Shown here one piece after another: positions 24,485-36,410 of a stretch of DNA of 64,000 nt. Within the stretch, counting starts at the first letter, position 1, and every line of letters starts with the position of its first letter. The position numbers and the translations under genes were made by a program. The DNA lies in contig NC_134537.1 of the NCBI RefSeq assembly GCF_050624435.1, positions 121,695,586 through 121,759,585 on the forward strand, given 5' to 3'. Origin of the DNA: Tenrec ecaudatus (Eukaryota > Chordata > Mammalia > Afrosoricida > Tenrecidae). Below the pieces are notes generated by a model. It was not told the DNA's origin. It saw nothing but the letters and a program-made list of their open reading frames with translations, and did no database searches.

Positions 24485-25030
24485 CCCTAGACAGGCGGTG
24501 AAAAAGAGACGCTCGCTGAGTGTAGGAGAGCTGCAGCGAAAGGCGAAGTGTCTTGTTTGGCCTCAGTTGGGAAAGTGAGAATCAGATAACTCAAAATTTT
24601 TGCAACTCTGTGCACGTCCGCGAAGATGCCACGAGTGTGGATCGGGGGGAGGGGGCGCAGGGGTGTTAAGTAAGCAGAATTGGTGCACTTGAACGACGGG
24701 GTGGTGCCGAATACGGAAAGCACCATGGACGGCCGGAGGAGCCAGCAGATATGTCTTAGAAGTTCAGGGAGAATGCTCTTCAGAGAGAAGGATGACAAGA
24801 GGGATCTCAATGTATTTCGAACCTGCTACTCGGAGAGGCGATTGCTCTGAAAGGGACGTCATGCTTGGTCAGTGAAAGAGTCTCAATGAGCCAGCATGAC
24901 ACAGCGACTCCAACAATGGGCTCAAACATAGTAATCAGCTGATGGATGGGCCAAGACTGGGCAGTATTTCAATCCGGTGTCCACAGGGCCACTCAGAGTC
25001 AAAACTGACTTGTTGGCTGCTAACAACAAT
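24485..25030 (+). mobile_element. RTE/BovB LINE, 3' part
   Basis: Similar layout to 8556-9045: ttggtgcacttgaacgacgg, a post-RT block, gaatgctcttcagagagaag, tcatgcttggtcagtg, caacaatgggctcaaacata and gactgggcagtatttc, ending in the tail actgacttgttggctgctaa caacaatta. The 5' truncation lies near 24485. CpG-rich stretches at 24605-24730 are part of this copy. Confidence 0.78.
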
Positions 25031-25496
25031 TAAGCTCTAGCAAGTAGATTGATCTACAAATGCACAAGGAATACAAATTATTGTATGTGCATAAATTAAC
25101 AAAGTTCCATATGACTCAAACCAGTAGGTGATAAGGCTAGGATCTCCATTGCAGAAATATTCTTCTCATTTGATTTTCTTTTTTAAACTCTGACCATGGT
25201 AATGACCAGATTATTCACTGCTATAAAGCATTTAAAAATAATATTGCTGGCAATTTATCTACCTCAGTCTTAAGAAGTCTCACCGTCCTCCTCTCTAAAG
25301 AGCATTCTCACTACCAATTTCAGATGACCTAGCGTCTTGTTTCGTGGCTGTGTAGGGTCTGAGATCACTCAAAAAACATTCAGGGCTCAGAAAAGCTAGC
25401 GCATCAGTAATAACGTGAAACACTGGGAGGGTAGACACCCGTTTTCCAAAGACAGACAACAGTGAAAAATATTCCCCAGCTTCACTTTAAAGGAAA
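25031..25496. other. Unassigned sequence
   Basis: No gene or repeat is recognised. Confidence 0.35.
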
Positions 25497-25858
25497 AGAG
25501 GCCTGGTGGCCCCTCTTGGTTAATCATTGGACTGCTAACTAACTACAAGGTCGCGGGTTCAAACCCAGCAGATGATATGGAGAAAAAGAGAGATTCCCTG
25601 CTCCTGTAATGATGTGCGGCTCTGGACATCCTACATAGTGTCAGGACGCGCGGGAAAGTAGACGGATTCCATTCCAACTTTGCGACTGTGGAGCAGAAGG
25701 CTGTTCTGCTGCGCACGGGCTCGCTCTGGGTCACAAGCGACTTGATGGCATGTTGTTAACACAAAAACAACAACACGAGTTGGAGCCGACTTGATGGCAG
25801 GTTGTGTAACACAACAACAACAACATGAGTTGGCGTTGACTTGATGGCCATGTGTTTA
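25497..25858 (+). repeat. AfroSINE-type SINE with triplicated tail
   Basis: The head (gaggcctggtggcccctctt), a clear B-box-like ggttcaaaccc and the middle are followed by three tail units. Each has a cgacttgatggca- or tgacttgatggc-type core plus an acaacaaca-type spacer, at about 25737, 25788 and 25837. The extra 50-base tail units are a local tandem duplication. The insert-like segment 25620-25735 has a higher CpG content than other copies. Confidence 0.75.
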
Positions 25859-25999
25859 ATTTTGCTCTGAGAGTCCAGGGCCAGACTGGCTGATAAGAGG
25901 GTTGTAGAAGTTAATATTTGTCATTAAAGATTACTTACATATGGAAAAATGCACAAAACCTAACTGCTCAGGTTGATTAAGTTTTTAAAAACTGAACCA

Positions 26000-26535
26000 C
26001 CAGTATCATGCACCCCAGAAGCCTTTTGGTGACTTGCTCAATCACTCTGCCTTCAAAGAGAGAGAACCGTTGTGATTTTCCCAAGATTTTTTTGGTCAGT
26101 TTTAGAACTTGATATCAAGGAAATTAGTGCCTCCTTATGTCCTAGTGTTATCTTTAACTCATCCAAATTGCTGTGTATAATAATCTCTCATCCTTGCTCA
26201 TTGGTTTTATATGGTCTATGTATATATATATACAATTTCTTTGACCAATCAAATATTGATGTAATTTGGTTAGTTTCCATTGGGTGTAATTAAGTTCCAT
26301 TGGGTGTAATTTGGTTTCCATGTGGTGGCTACTATGGGTGATGCTACTATGTTTTTGTGGACTTTTCTCTTTCACCTATGAATGAAATTATTGAATCATC
26401 AAAGAAGCAGATGAAAACGCATTTCCTAGTGGTCAGTCCAATTTACACTCACACTAATTACGGATTACTTCACGTCCTTTCCAACATTGGGTGTTTTCCA
26501 CCTGTTTAATACCCACCATTCTAGTGTCAGCTGAT
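26000..26535 (-). mobile_element. Old L1 (L1M-type) fragment
   Basis: The right part reads, in reversed L1 sense, cagtccaatttacactcaca, cacgtcctttccaacattgg and caccattctagtg, a familiar pattern from the end of ORF2 of old mammalian L1s. The left limit near 26000 is less certain. No frame survives. Confidence 0.5.
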
Positions 26536-27652
26536 AGACTAAATTCAAAGCGTATCATGCTTGATAATGCATCCAGCTACCTGGCAAAAGTCATTCAAAT
26601 ACCTCCTGGAGACACACAGTATCCCCTCGCTCATGTAACCAAAGAACTCACGTGCTGCTGTTTTCATACTCATCAGAATATTTGTAAGGCAAATCATATT
26701 GAGAACTAAAGAGGAGGAGTGTGCATTCCGATAGAAGCCATGCACTAGTGAACTGGCTGTCCCGCAAGGAGGTGTGACATCTCTGTACGTGCGGTGTGGT
26801 GCGCTAAGGTTTGTGGTGTCAATACTCCCATGACTGATAGCAAGCTACCAAATATAGTCACGGAATGCAGAGGTGGAAAGAGATGTGTATACTCAGCTCT
26901 TGTGAGCCAGATATACTGGCTCCATCTCTCCTCTGTTGGAAGATTTAATTTACCAGCAGGATATAGCAATTCTAAACTTCAATCTACCTAATTTTGCTTC
27001 AAACAAAGAAATTAAAATCTCAAAAACTTGACAAATTTACCATGATAGTGAGAGGTTTTTAACACATATCTCCCAGCCCAAAACATTAAAACATTAAATA
27101 TAACTAAAGACGTGGTTAGAATTCTTCACCTCATAACAGAAGCGCTTTTATAAAAACAGGCATGTGGGAGATGGGTTGGCGCTTTATAGCAATTTAAAAC
27201 AACAATTACTATTCAAATTACCCTTTCTGACCACAACTCAAAAAAGTTAGAAACCAATACAATGAAGACAGAAAAATAAAAAGAATTAAAAACTCCAGAA
27301 CACTTGAGAATCAGGAGCTGATACAGTTTCTTGGGCAAGTTGCTAAATACCTCACCTAAAGCTTTATGATGGTGACTACATTAGTCTCTACATCTGCTAT
27401 GAAGTGTGACATAGCATAATACTGTAATACTGGGGCTGCCATTAATTTCTCTATGTTCCAGGAGTCCTTTATGTGGGACCTTACTTGTTTAATGCACACA
27501 AACGTTTTCAAGAGAAAATGCAAATTAACCTTTTGAGCTACAAGTCTTGACATTGATTTTAGAAAAGAGCACCAATAAAAGCAAATACGTTCTGTTTCCA
27601 GATTTCCTTTGACTGCTGGCAGGCTACAAGAATAAGGCTAAGTAGATACACC
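26536..27652. other. Unassigned; possible L1 remnants at 26990-27300
   Basis: A-rich stretches at 26990-27300 have the feel of old L1 ORF2 sequence but I cannot place them. No gene is seen. Confidence 0.35.
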
Positions 27653-27858
27653 AACAAAATCACAGCCATCAAGTGGATGCCGACTCGTAGTGACCTCATA
27701 GGACAGGGTAGAACTGCCCCTGTGAGTTTCCAAGACTGTCTCTGTTAACGGGAGTAGAAAGCCCAGTCTTTCTCCCATCGAGCAGCAGGTGGTTTTAAAC
27801 TGCTGACCTTGTAGATCACAGCCCAAAGAGTAACCACTATGCCACCACAAAGGAAACC
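27653..27858 (-). repeat. AfroSINE-type SINE, full length
   Basis: Reversed tail gccatcaagtggatgccgac, then tcataggacagggtagaact, the reversed middle agcccagtctttctcccatc, and the reversed head through gccaccacaaaggaaacc. This is one of the better preserved copies. Confidence 0.85.
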
Positions 27859-27961
27859 TTAAGTAAAGGAAGTTCTTCGATCTCCTTCATTCATACCCAC
27901 TTCCTCCTCCTCCACCAGCCTCCCCTCTTTTTTCCAAGACCAGAAAAGTACAACCAAAGTC

Positions 27962-28110
27962 TTCGTTCGCCATCAAGTCCATAGCCTGTGGGACAGAGTA
28001 AAATGTGCCCTCAATCTTCAGCGAAGCTGACCACTGTATCTTTGATGGGCTCAAACTACCCACCCTCAGTGGGCAGCCAAGCACTTAACCCCTTCACCAC
28101 CAGAACTGCT
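27962..28110 (-). repeat. AfroSINE-type SINE, internally shortened
   Basis: Reversed tail gccatcaagtccatagcctg and reversed head gcacttaaccccttcaccac are present but the middle is shortened. It lies about 100 bases from the previous SINE in the same orientation. Confidence 0.7.
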
Positions 28111-28199
28111 TTTCTTTTCTCAGATGCTTCTCATAGATTGTTTTTAACACGATAGAGTTCCCTGAAGGATTAAACTTCTTAGGAGAACCTATTCAACCG

Positions 28200-28711
28200 T
28201 GTGATAGTCTGGGGACTTTAGAGAAACAAATCCACAGAAACTCAGGTATAAGAGAGAGTTTTATATAAAGGTTAGGTGCGCATCAAGAAAACATCCCAAC
28301 CCAGTGCTGCCCAAGCCCACAAGTCCAACATTAGCCCATATGTCCAACACCAATCCACAAAGTCCTCCTCCATCTCACAAAACAGACGCAGTGATGCCAA
28401 CTGCAGGAGGAAAACCAAGTCAGTGAATGTGCAAGCATCTCAGTACTGCAGCGGTCTCCACACGGCTGCTCCAGTACCCAGGGCTGCATGGGGGTAGGTC
28501 CATGTGGCTTCTCCTTGGGGATGTCTTGTAGGAAGTCAGCCTTGCAATATGAAGCAGGGAACTGGCTAAGGCAGCTGCACCCTGGTGCGACCATCACAAA
28601 GCAAAAGCCTTGAGAACTAGAAAGGCGAGGCTCACTGAGCCACTTATCCCTCCACCCTTCACTTAACCCCACATGTGTTTATTGGCCAGGATGGCACAAT
28701 AAATTAGGTCA
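28200..28711 (-). mobile_element. Solo LTR, ERVL-type (second family)
   Basis: This 512-base unit is closely similar along its whole length to 47871-48386: gtccaacattagcccatatg, caaagtcctcctccatctca, caggaggaaaaccaagtcag and cccacatgtgtttattggcc. Flanks are aaccg (28195-28199) and aacag (28712-28716), a 4-of-5 TSD. No internal retroviral sequence adjoins it. Confidence 0.75.
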
Positions 28712-30094
28712 AACAGAAATGACCCCACAGAGAAGCATGCTAAAATTAAAGTTGCTCTTTTCTGTGTGAATGTGGCCACTGTTCATCTCAATGGTTTTTC
28801 TGACACCCCGTCTGCTTTGATGCATTATTTTCATTCATTCATTTTCATCACAATTATCTAATGATATAAACTCTGTGGTAGGCTCCGCTTGCTGCTAAGA
28901 AAGAATACAGGGGTGGAAAATATTCCTACCGCCCTAGCTCGAATTTGAGCAAAGACTTATTATACAGATGTGTTAAATGGGAATTTGTTTAATTATCTGG
29001 ATGGATGATGAATCTGTTCATAAAATTTACTTCTTTTCAAGAATAATAAGAGCATAGAAAATGGTGAAAGTATTTAATTAAGGTTTGCCCCAAATCTACA
29101 TTTACAAAGAACTAACCAATTGCCCATGTCTAGAAATAACTGTAATCACACAGAATAACGCTGGAACCTTGCCCTGCGTAGCAACGATGGAGAATCGGGT
29201 CCCTTTAAAGAACATGCACTGCAACAGCCTTTGGAAATATGATCAGTTAACTTTATAACTAAAAAGTGAAGTACCTTGGGAAACAAATGGCCCATTCTAC
29301 TCAGAATTGTATTGTGCTCTGCGACAGTTGTTAGTTGGCGGTATAATCCCCCTAGAGAAAACTGTGAGGATTGCTATTTTGTGCCCTGTAAAGAGAATAA
29401 TTCGCACAGACTGGTTATTCAACTATGACCTATTTGTATAGCATAATTCCAGGGATATTCCACTCACAATTGTGCACACTTGTCAGTCCTGCTGGCTGGA
29501 GCCGGTCTTTCTAAAACTTGAAGGGGAAAATCTTTTTGGTGTTTAAGTAGGAGGCAGGGAGACAGAATCTAATCCTTCCTAGCAAGCTGGCTGTCTGCCA
29601 AAGTGCTCCAGAGGAATTCAGCCCTGCAGACCCTGGAATGCAGCCCCTTCTGGGGAGGTCTTCTGATGACAGAGCCAGCATCCAGAACAAGCCTGGGGAG
29701 CTGCGCCTGGGCTTCCCCACCGCACTACTGCCCGGTCCTTCACAAGAGACACCGAGGTGCAGTTCATGGCAAATACCCAGGCTCTATTTTGACGGCAGAA
29801 CTCCCTGAGAGGAAGGGAGATAAAAAATGATTTGCCTTTGCCACAGCAATATAAGCAAATGATTTATCTTAATTATTTTTAGATTGCAATATGTTGCCTC
29901 ATGTCAAATGTACATTAAAGAGCAATTAGCTTAAATGTCAGCATTAAACGATTCACTACTTAGCATTTCAAAAACAGAAGCAAAAATAATGAAGGCAAGT
30001 GACAGCGTACACCCATCTGAAAAGTTTCCACAATGATGTACTTGACTGTCTGCTTTGAATTTTGTTAGAATAAGGCTTTCTATCTCAAATAACA
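28712..30094. other. Unique DNA; candidate conserved noncoding blocks
   Basis: No gene is recognised. The stretches 29080-29460 and 29830-30010 lack repeats. The second is AT-rich, with homeodomain-type cores (cttaattatt, caattagct). The frame at 29603-29830 has no known domain. Confidence 0.45.
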
Positions 30095-30365
30095 TTCAGA
30101 AGGTAGAAAGTTGGGTGAGTCATCAAACTCCAGCCTGTGGGCCAAATCTGGCTCAGCACCTGTTTTTGCATATAAAGTTTTATTGGACCACAGCCATGCT
30201 CGTTCATTTATGTATTTTCTATAGCTGCTTTATGTATTTTCTATAGCTGCTTTCAGGCTACAATGGTATGGCAGAATAGTTGCAACAGAAACCATATGGA
30301 CCACAAAGAGGCTAAAATACTTACCATCTGGCCATTTACAGAAAAATGTTGCCAACCCCTGGTTT
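30095..30365 (+). mobile_element. Ancient hAT-like nonautonomous DNA element, copy 1
   Basis: The layout is gtgggccaaatctggctcag, then tataaagttttattggacca, a central part, tggccatttacagaaaaatg and ttgccaacccctgg. It matches 45410-45650 in the same order and orientation. It is a familiar mammalian hAT-type element whose family name I will not guess. A 22-base unit (tatgtattttctatagctgc) is duplicated in tandem at 30208-30252. Confidence 0.6.
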
Positions 30366-31129
30366 ATAAAGTGTGCATCATCCAATAAGGTGCATCCTTT
30401 GCACAGATACCCAGGAGCTTCACATAGAGAGATTCATGGAGATCTCGGGGTGGGGGGGGGTGCAGCTCTAAATGTGTAACAGGATACCCATCAGTGCCTG
30501 CCTATCAGTGCGCCGCCCAGCACTGGGGTTCAAGGGAAGCATGTGAAACTCTCACCCGTAAGGCAAGATCATGCCTGGTCTCACTAGCCACACTAGAACG
30601 TGTCATAATGCCAAGGCCTTTAGGTGGGTCTCCAGGAAGAGCTTACTCACTCTGTGGGGATGATTAGCCCTAGACTGTACATGGTTCTGATTCCGTAGAG
30701 CAAGTGTTAATGGTCAGCTCTAAAATGATGAAACTGTTTCCAGGTACACAAGTGAGTCATAGAGCAACTGATGTTGGGTTTGTTTGTTTGTTTGTTTTTG
30801 TTGTGATTTTCTGTATATGAAATCCAGGATACAGATGCAGTAAATAGCTCCTTTTAGGGTTATAATGGGGACGTTAGGGTGGGGAATGGGAACTGATTGT
30901 TTGCTTTCTTCAGGTGTGGTGTGTTTATGCTATCCCACAACTCATATGGTCTTCATTTATTAATGCTCAATGTATCTAATCTATTCTTGAGATGGTCTCT
31001 AAAATTAGGTGGGATATGCTCAAGGTGGTATTTTGGTTCTCATAGGCTTGTTTCAGTGTTTTTAAGCTTCAACTTATATTTGAATAAAAGAAATTAAAGA
31101 AGACCAAATAAATGGAAAGAATTACTCTT
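30366..31129. other. Unassigned; (GTTT)n tract at 30776-30800
   Basis: No gene is recognised. A short GTTT microsatellite is present. 31025-31060 shares a diverged match with 16530-16560. Confidence 0.4.
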
Positions 31130-31744
31130 TTTACTTATGTCTTATGAGATTCACTATTGATAAGATGTGCCCAATTGAGCCATAGATTCAACATGATGCA
31201 AATAACAGTTCTGGCAGTTTGATAAGATGACCTGCTGAAGCCCAAGTTCATATAGCTCTGCAAAGGACTGAACCTAATCAAAACAAATTTGAAAAGGAAG
31301 CACAAGTTTAGAAGTTACATTATGGAATTTCAAGAATTATTAGGAAGCTAAAGAAATCAAGACATCAAGAAAAACAAGTAGATCAATGGAACAAGAAAAT
31401 AATCTAGAAATACTGGTCAACTCCTATAATGACCATTCATTTTTAACAAGGTGCAAAGGCAATTCAGTAGACTAAGGATAGTTTTTCAGCAAACATTTCT
31501 AGAATAAGCGGGTCATTCATATACAAAATAAATAAATTTTGACCCATTCCCCACATCATATACAAATGTTAACTCAAAATACATCATAGACCCAAATACA
31601 AAACTGAACATTTTAAAACATCTAGACTTAAACATCAGAAAACATCTTTACGACCTTATGTAAGACAAATATTGATTATACATTTTAAATCTGAAAACAA
31701 ATTGATATATCCAATCTCATAAAAATAAAAAAATCATATTCCTT

Positions 31745-32275
31745 GGATTCCTTGAGGCTTCCTCAACCCCCTCTTAATCATGACCCCAGTCCTGCCTTTC
31801 ACTTTGGAGTAGACAGGAGCATGTGCACTGGAACAGATAAGAGCTCATGATACATGAATTCAGGGCAAATAAACCCATCAGGAACAGAAATGAGAATAGC
31901 GTTACCAAGAGGGTAGGAGGAAGGTGAGGAGAGGAGGGAAGGGGAAGCCAATCACAGCGATTGACACATAACCACACCCTTCTCCCCCACCTCCGGACAC
32001 CCCAGGGACCAACAACAGAAATAGTGGGGAAAGGGAGACCACAGTCGGTGTTAAGATATGAAAATAATAATAATGTATCCTTTATCAAGGGATCGCGAGG
32101 GAGGAGAGAAGGTAAAAAAAGAGGAGCTGATTCCAAGCACTCAAATAAGAAGTAAATGTTTAGAAGATAACGGTGGCAACATGTACAAATATGTTGATAC
32201 AATTGATATGTGGGTTGTCGTAAGAGCTGTAAGAGTCCCCATCAAAATGATCTTTAAAAAATAAATAAATAAAGT
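31745..32275 (+). mobile_element. Younger L1 3' UTR inserted in the old L1
   Basis: It shares with 13030-13535: the stretch near taatcatgaccccagtcctg, a G/A-rich tract around 31905-31945, tttatcaagggatcgcgagg, caattgatatgtgggttgtc and an A-rich end with taaataaataaa. The 142-codon minus-strand frame at 31774-32202 is an antisense artefact of this repeat. The TSD is obscured by the A-rich target. Confidence 0.75.
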
Positions 32276-32574
32276 GAGTGGCTGGGTAGCTGCCCAATAT
32301 GGGAGGAAAAACTTCTTTTTCTAATATGCTCTTTGGGAAATACTTGTAAGAGAAATAAAATTGAGCCAAACACTGGGAAAGCATATTTACAAAGGATATA
32401 TCTGATAAAGGACTGATATCAAAAATATGTAAAGTATTCTCAAAAATCCAAGAATAAAGCAAACCACAGAAATTTTCAACGGGCTAAAATTTTTAGTAGA
32501 TACATTACAAAAGAAGGTGTATGAATGTCAGATATGTGTTTGAATAAATGCTCAGCATCTTTAGTCACTAAAAA

Positions 32575-32722
32575 AAAGTGCCAAAGACACTGCCAAGGAG
32601 TCTATTCTAAGTCAGAGCACCCTCGGCCTAGAGGACAGCGAAGAACTGCCCTGGTGGTTCAGGCACAGCAGGACTCCGCTTTCTCTTCCAGAGCAGCCGG
32701 TGTGTCTAAGTGCCGACCCTAC
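32575..32722 (-). repeat. AfroSINE-type SINE in the old L1
   Basis: A diverged reversed copy: aggacagcgaagaactgccc corresponds to the reversed middle and ctcttccagagcagccggtg to the reversed B-box side. It separates two parts of the old L1 3' region. Confidence 0.55.
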
Positions 32723-33546
32723 AGTTAGCATCCCCGATGTGTAACTCCCTATACTCGCCTTTAGCTGTTGGAGAAACGTAAATTAAAAACACAGCGAGCT
32801 ATCAGGACACAACATGTACAATAGACAGAATTTAAGACATTGGCCATACCAAGCAATGACAAAGATGTAGAGGAACCAGCCTCTCATACAGCAATGTTAT
32901 GGTGTAAAATGGTGCAAGTACTTTGGAATAGATTTTTGCAGTTTCTTAAAACATCAAGCCTTTACTATATGATACAGCCATTCCATTTCTTAGTACGCAT
33001 CCAAGACAGATAAAAGTATATGCATATGGAACTACTTGTACAAGAATGTTCAAAAAATTCTTTACAGTATTGACCCACAACCCAAAAGAAATGTTAGTAA
33101 ACTATTGTGCTGATATATTCAACAATAAGTATGAATCTCAAAATCATTATGCTAAGTAAAAAGTTAGATGAAAAGGAACACATATTCCATATTTCCAGTT
33201 ATACAATGTTCTAGAAAATACAAGCTAACTTATAATGACAGCCAACTGCCTGGGGAAGAGAGGGTCAGAGAAGCCACGAGAGAGGGACAATAAGGGGCCC
33301 AAGGACATTTTGAGAATTAATGAATTTGTTCCCCACATTGGTAGTGGTGGTGGTTTCATGGATATACACATACATCTCAGTGTATTAAATTGTACCCTTG
33401 AAATACATGCAGTTATAATAATCATACTTCAATAATACTGCCTTAAAAATAATACAAGAGGTCTATATCACAAACCTTAATTCATTTTAGAAATGACTCA
33501 CATGAATTAAGAATCACTGAGCACTTTCCCCCTACCACTTATTTGG

Positions 33547-34038
33547 TGTGGCATTTACATAATCTGTCAACTTGCTAAGGGTAGAGTCTAACCAGTTAAT
33601 CAGGTCACAGCTTGATGACCTCATTTGGAGGCAAAATGGAGATAAATAGCTCAATGGAGGCCAGATACACACTCTGTCAACAAGACATTCTTGTTGACAA
33701 GCCACATTGAGCTATGCGGATGGAACCAGAGCCCTGGAACTGGAGGAACCATGTGGGCGACCCACACCAGACCTGAGCTGCTTCCTCTGCCACCAGATCC
33801 ACAAGACTTTCCACCCGCTGGCTTGTGAGCTTCCTGCCTTCGGCGTCATTGATGTGTTGCATAAGTCTGAAAAGGAATTTGTAAACTGGTAATGGACATT
33901 TGGGCTTATACGGACTTATGGACTTGATCTGGACGGGGCTGGGATGTTTTCTTAATATACAATTACTCTTTATATAAAGTTCTTTTCTATACACATATGA
34001 GTGTCTATGAATTTCTCTAGTCAACCTGGACTAACACA
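33547..34038 (+). mobile_element. Solo LTR, ERVL-type (first family)
   Basis: It begins tgtggcatttacataatctg and ends caacctggactaacaca, and aligns along its length with the LTR at 21271 (gacaagccacattgagctat, tccacaagactttccaccc, tctgaaaaggaatttgtaaa). No matching 5-bp flanks are seen (tttgg versus atata), so one border may have moved or recombined. Confidence 0.75.
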
Positions 34039-34044
34039 ATATAT

Positions 34045-34190
34045 GATCATATTTAACTATCATAATACATCTAGCGAGGTAAGTTCTGTTGACCCCATCT
34101 GACAGATAAAGGAAACACGTCGCAGAGCACTGCAATCACTTGCTTTGTGTCACACGGCTATATGGTAGTGATTGGATTTGAACCCCAAAA
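34045..34190 (-). repeat. MIR SINE, minus strand
   Basis: The order gaccccatctgacagataaa, ggaaac, cacttgctttgtgtcacacg, gctatatggtagtgattgga and tttgaacccc is the reversed MIR core. It is one of the clearest ancient SINEs in the window. Confidence 0.75.
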
Positions 34191-34418
34191 ATCCAAAACA
34201 TTTTCTTGATATATGTTACCTTGACAATAGTTCTTCTTACATATGTACTAAATAATATACAAACCTACTTTACATACACAAATATACTAGCTTCTTCACT
34301 GGTAGAAGGCAAGTTCAAATGTCAATATTTATGTCAAGCCTATTTCATAGAAATATTTATCGCCCCTGCTATGCTGCCTTGCTGTCTTGTCCAGCCAACT
34401 CACCTGCCGAGCAAATGA

Positions 34419-34883
<465 letters not shown>

Positions 34884-35474
34884 ATTTATCATAATCTTCT
34901 GATCTAATAGGTAGGAGGGTGTTAGAAAGAAGTTTGCTAATAATTCTAACTATTTAGACAATGGATGGGTGTGCCAGGAAGAAACATGTGCCTTTCCTTT
35001 CCCGATCAGTTGCTAACAACACAAGTCGGAACACGGGCTAGCTTCCACGACCTTGGATTGGTAGCAGGCTCCACACTGGAGAACCGGTACCATTCCTCTT
35101 CCAGTTCTTTCTCCATTCCAAGCTGCTGCATCAGTTTTATGAAAACAAACTCTTGAAATTGTGAGCTAAGTGATAATTGCGTACAAACTCTAGGAAGTTT
35201 GCAAACCACCCTATGTGCTAGAAGCATTATGGCGCAATCTTCTAGGAACTCAATTAGCCCGGCCGTATTGTCTAGCCTTATGGATCTCCAAACATCTCAT
35301 TAGTTGAGGATTTGACAAAGGGTCAAAAATAGTTTTGCTTCTCTGCTTAACATGGAAAGAGAGAAAAGAAAAGAAATCTTTCATTTCTACGTATACGTAA
35401 GCGAATCCAAATCTCTTAGAAAAACAGTTTATTTGGCATCCATTTCTATAGTACACACCCTGTCCCCCAAACCA
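34884..35474. other. Unassigned sequence
   Basis: No gene or repeat is recognised. Confidence 0.35.
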
Positions 35475-35610
35475 CATCCACAGTTGTAGTCGGTTCTACT
35501 TGTAGTGTGCCTGAAGGACAGAGCAGGACTGCTCCACTGCAGAAGAAGACTGACTCACCTTTCTCCCATGAAGTAGCTCACAGGTTCAAGCTACCAACCT
35601 CACAGTCGGC
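35475..35610 (-). repeat. AfroSINE-type SINE, partial
   Basis: Reversed middle ctttctcccatgaagtagct and reversed B-box side aggttcaagctaccaacctc are readable. The head is cut at the border with the LTR that follows. Confidence 0.65.
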
Positions 35611-35613
35611 AGC

Positions 35614-36085
35614 GGTGGTAGTTACAGAATCTGTTGTCAACTTGAGACGTTAAGAGTGAAGCGGTGGAGTTTAGCCTGTCAACCAGGTCGCAGCTTGATG
35701 ACCTCATTTGGAGCTGGTCGGGAGACAAATAGCTTGTTGGAGGTGGGACACTCACTCACTTCCTGCGAGACGTTACTGACAATGAGCCTGATGGAGCTAT
35801 GCTCATGCAGCCAGAGCCCTGGAGCCGGAGCAGCCACGTGGAGACCCACACCAGTGCTGAGATGCTTCCACCACCACTGGATCCACAAGACTTTCCACCC
35901 ACCGGCCTGTGCTCTTCCTGCAGTCACCATCATTGTATGTGTTTCCTGAGTCTGAAGAGAAATTTATAGATTGCTATCAGATATAGGGGCTAATATCGGA
36001 CTTACAGACTATCTGGACTAGGCTAGGCTGTTTTCTCAATATTCATTTGCTCTTGCATATGAAGCGTCTATGTGTGTCTGTGACA
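35614..36085 (+). mobile_element. LTR, ERVL-type (first family), diverged 3' end
   Basis: It aligns with the LTR at 21271: ggtggtagttacagaatctg, gttaagagtgaagcggtgga, atccacaagactttccaccc and cctgagtctgaagagaaatt. The terminal actaacaca is not preserved, so the 3' limit is approximate and no TSD can be read. Confidence 0.7.
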
Positions 36086-36212
36086 CATATCCACGTGTGT
36101 CATGTGGAGCTGTGCTGACCCTCCTCACTCAGAGTCAGAGACAAGAGAAGTGCAGAAGCAACCGTAGCAACAGAGCCCATGGCACCCAAAGCACAGAGCA
36201 GAGCTGCTACTG

Positions 36213-36400
36213 CAGCGCTTCTCAACCTGTGGGTCGCAACCCCTTTGGGGGTCGACGACCCTTTCACAGGGGTCACCCAGTTCATCACAGTCGCAGAATG
36301 ACAGTGATGAAGTAGCAACGAAAATAATGTTATGGTGGGGGTCACCACCACCTGAGGCGCTGTGTGGAAGGGGGCGGCTCAGGAAGGTGGAGAGCCCCTG
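36213..36400 (-). mobile_element. SPIN-type hAT nonautonomous element, copy 1
   Basis: The left end cagcgcttctcaacctgtgg continues as gtcgcaacccctttgggggt, then cgaccctttcacaggggtca, which is the inverted terminal sequence of SPIN elements. The centre (aacgaaaataatgttatggt) is the reverse complement of the centre of copy 2 at 43457-43648. The right end agagcccctg is degraded. It lies in the opposite orientation to copy 2. The flanking 8-mers (36205-36212 and 36401-36408) agree at only five positions. Confidence 0.85.
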
Positions 36401-36410
36401 CTCTAGTGAA

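Larger units (their letters stand above)
31130..33460 (+). mobile_element. Old L1 (L1M-type), end of ORF2 to 3' end, interrupted
   Basis: The first part (31150-31740) follows old L1 ORF2: a stretch around atgaccattcatttttaaca, then aacatctagacttaaacatc. After the younger L1 insertion it resumes with aggatatatctgataaagga near 32393. The 3' part continues from about 32740 (ggagaaacgtaaattaaaaa) to taaattgtacccttgaaata near 33390 and an A-rich end. All frames are broken. The nested younger L1 and SINE date the host copy as older. Confidence 0.72.

Noticed and set aside
25497-25600. tRNA-like A/B-box structure
   Set aside because: It is the head of a SINE, not a tRNA gene; no cloverleaf could be completed.
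31774-32202. 142-codon minus-strand frame
   Set aside because: It is antisense to a plus-strand L1 3' UTR and continues through its G/A-rich tract.
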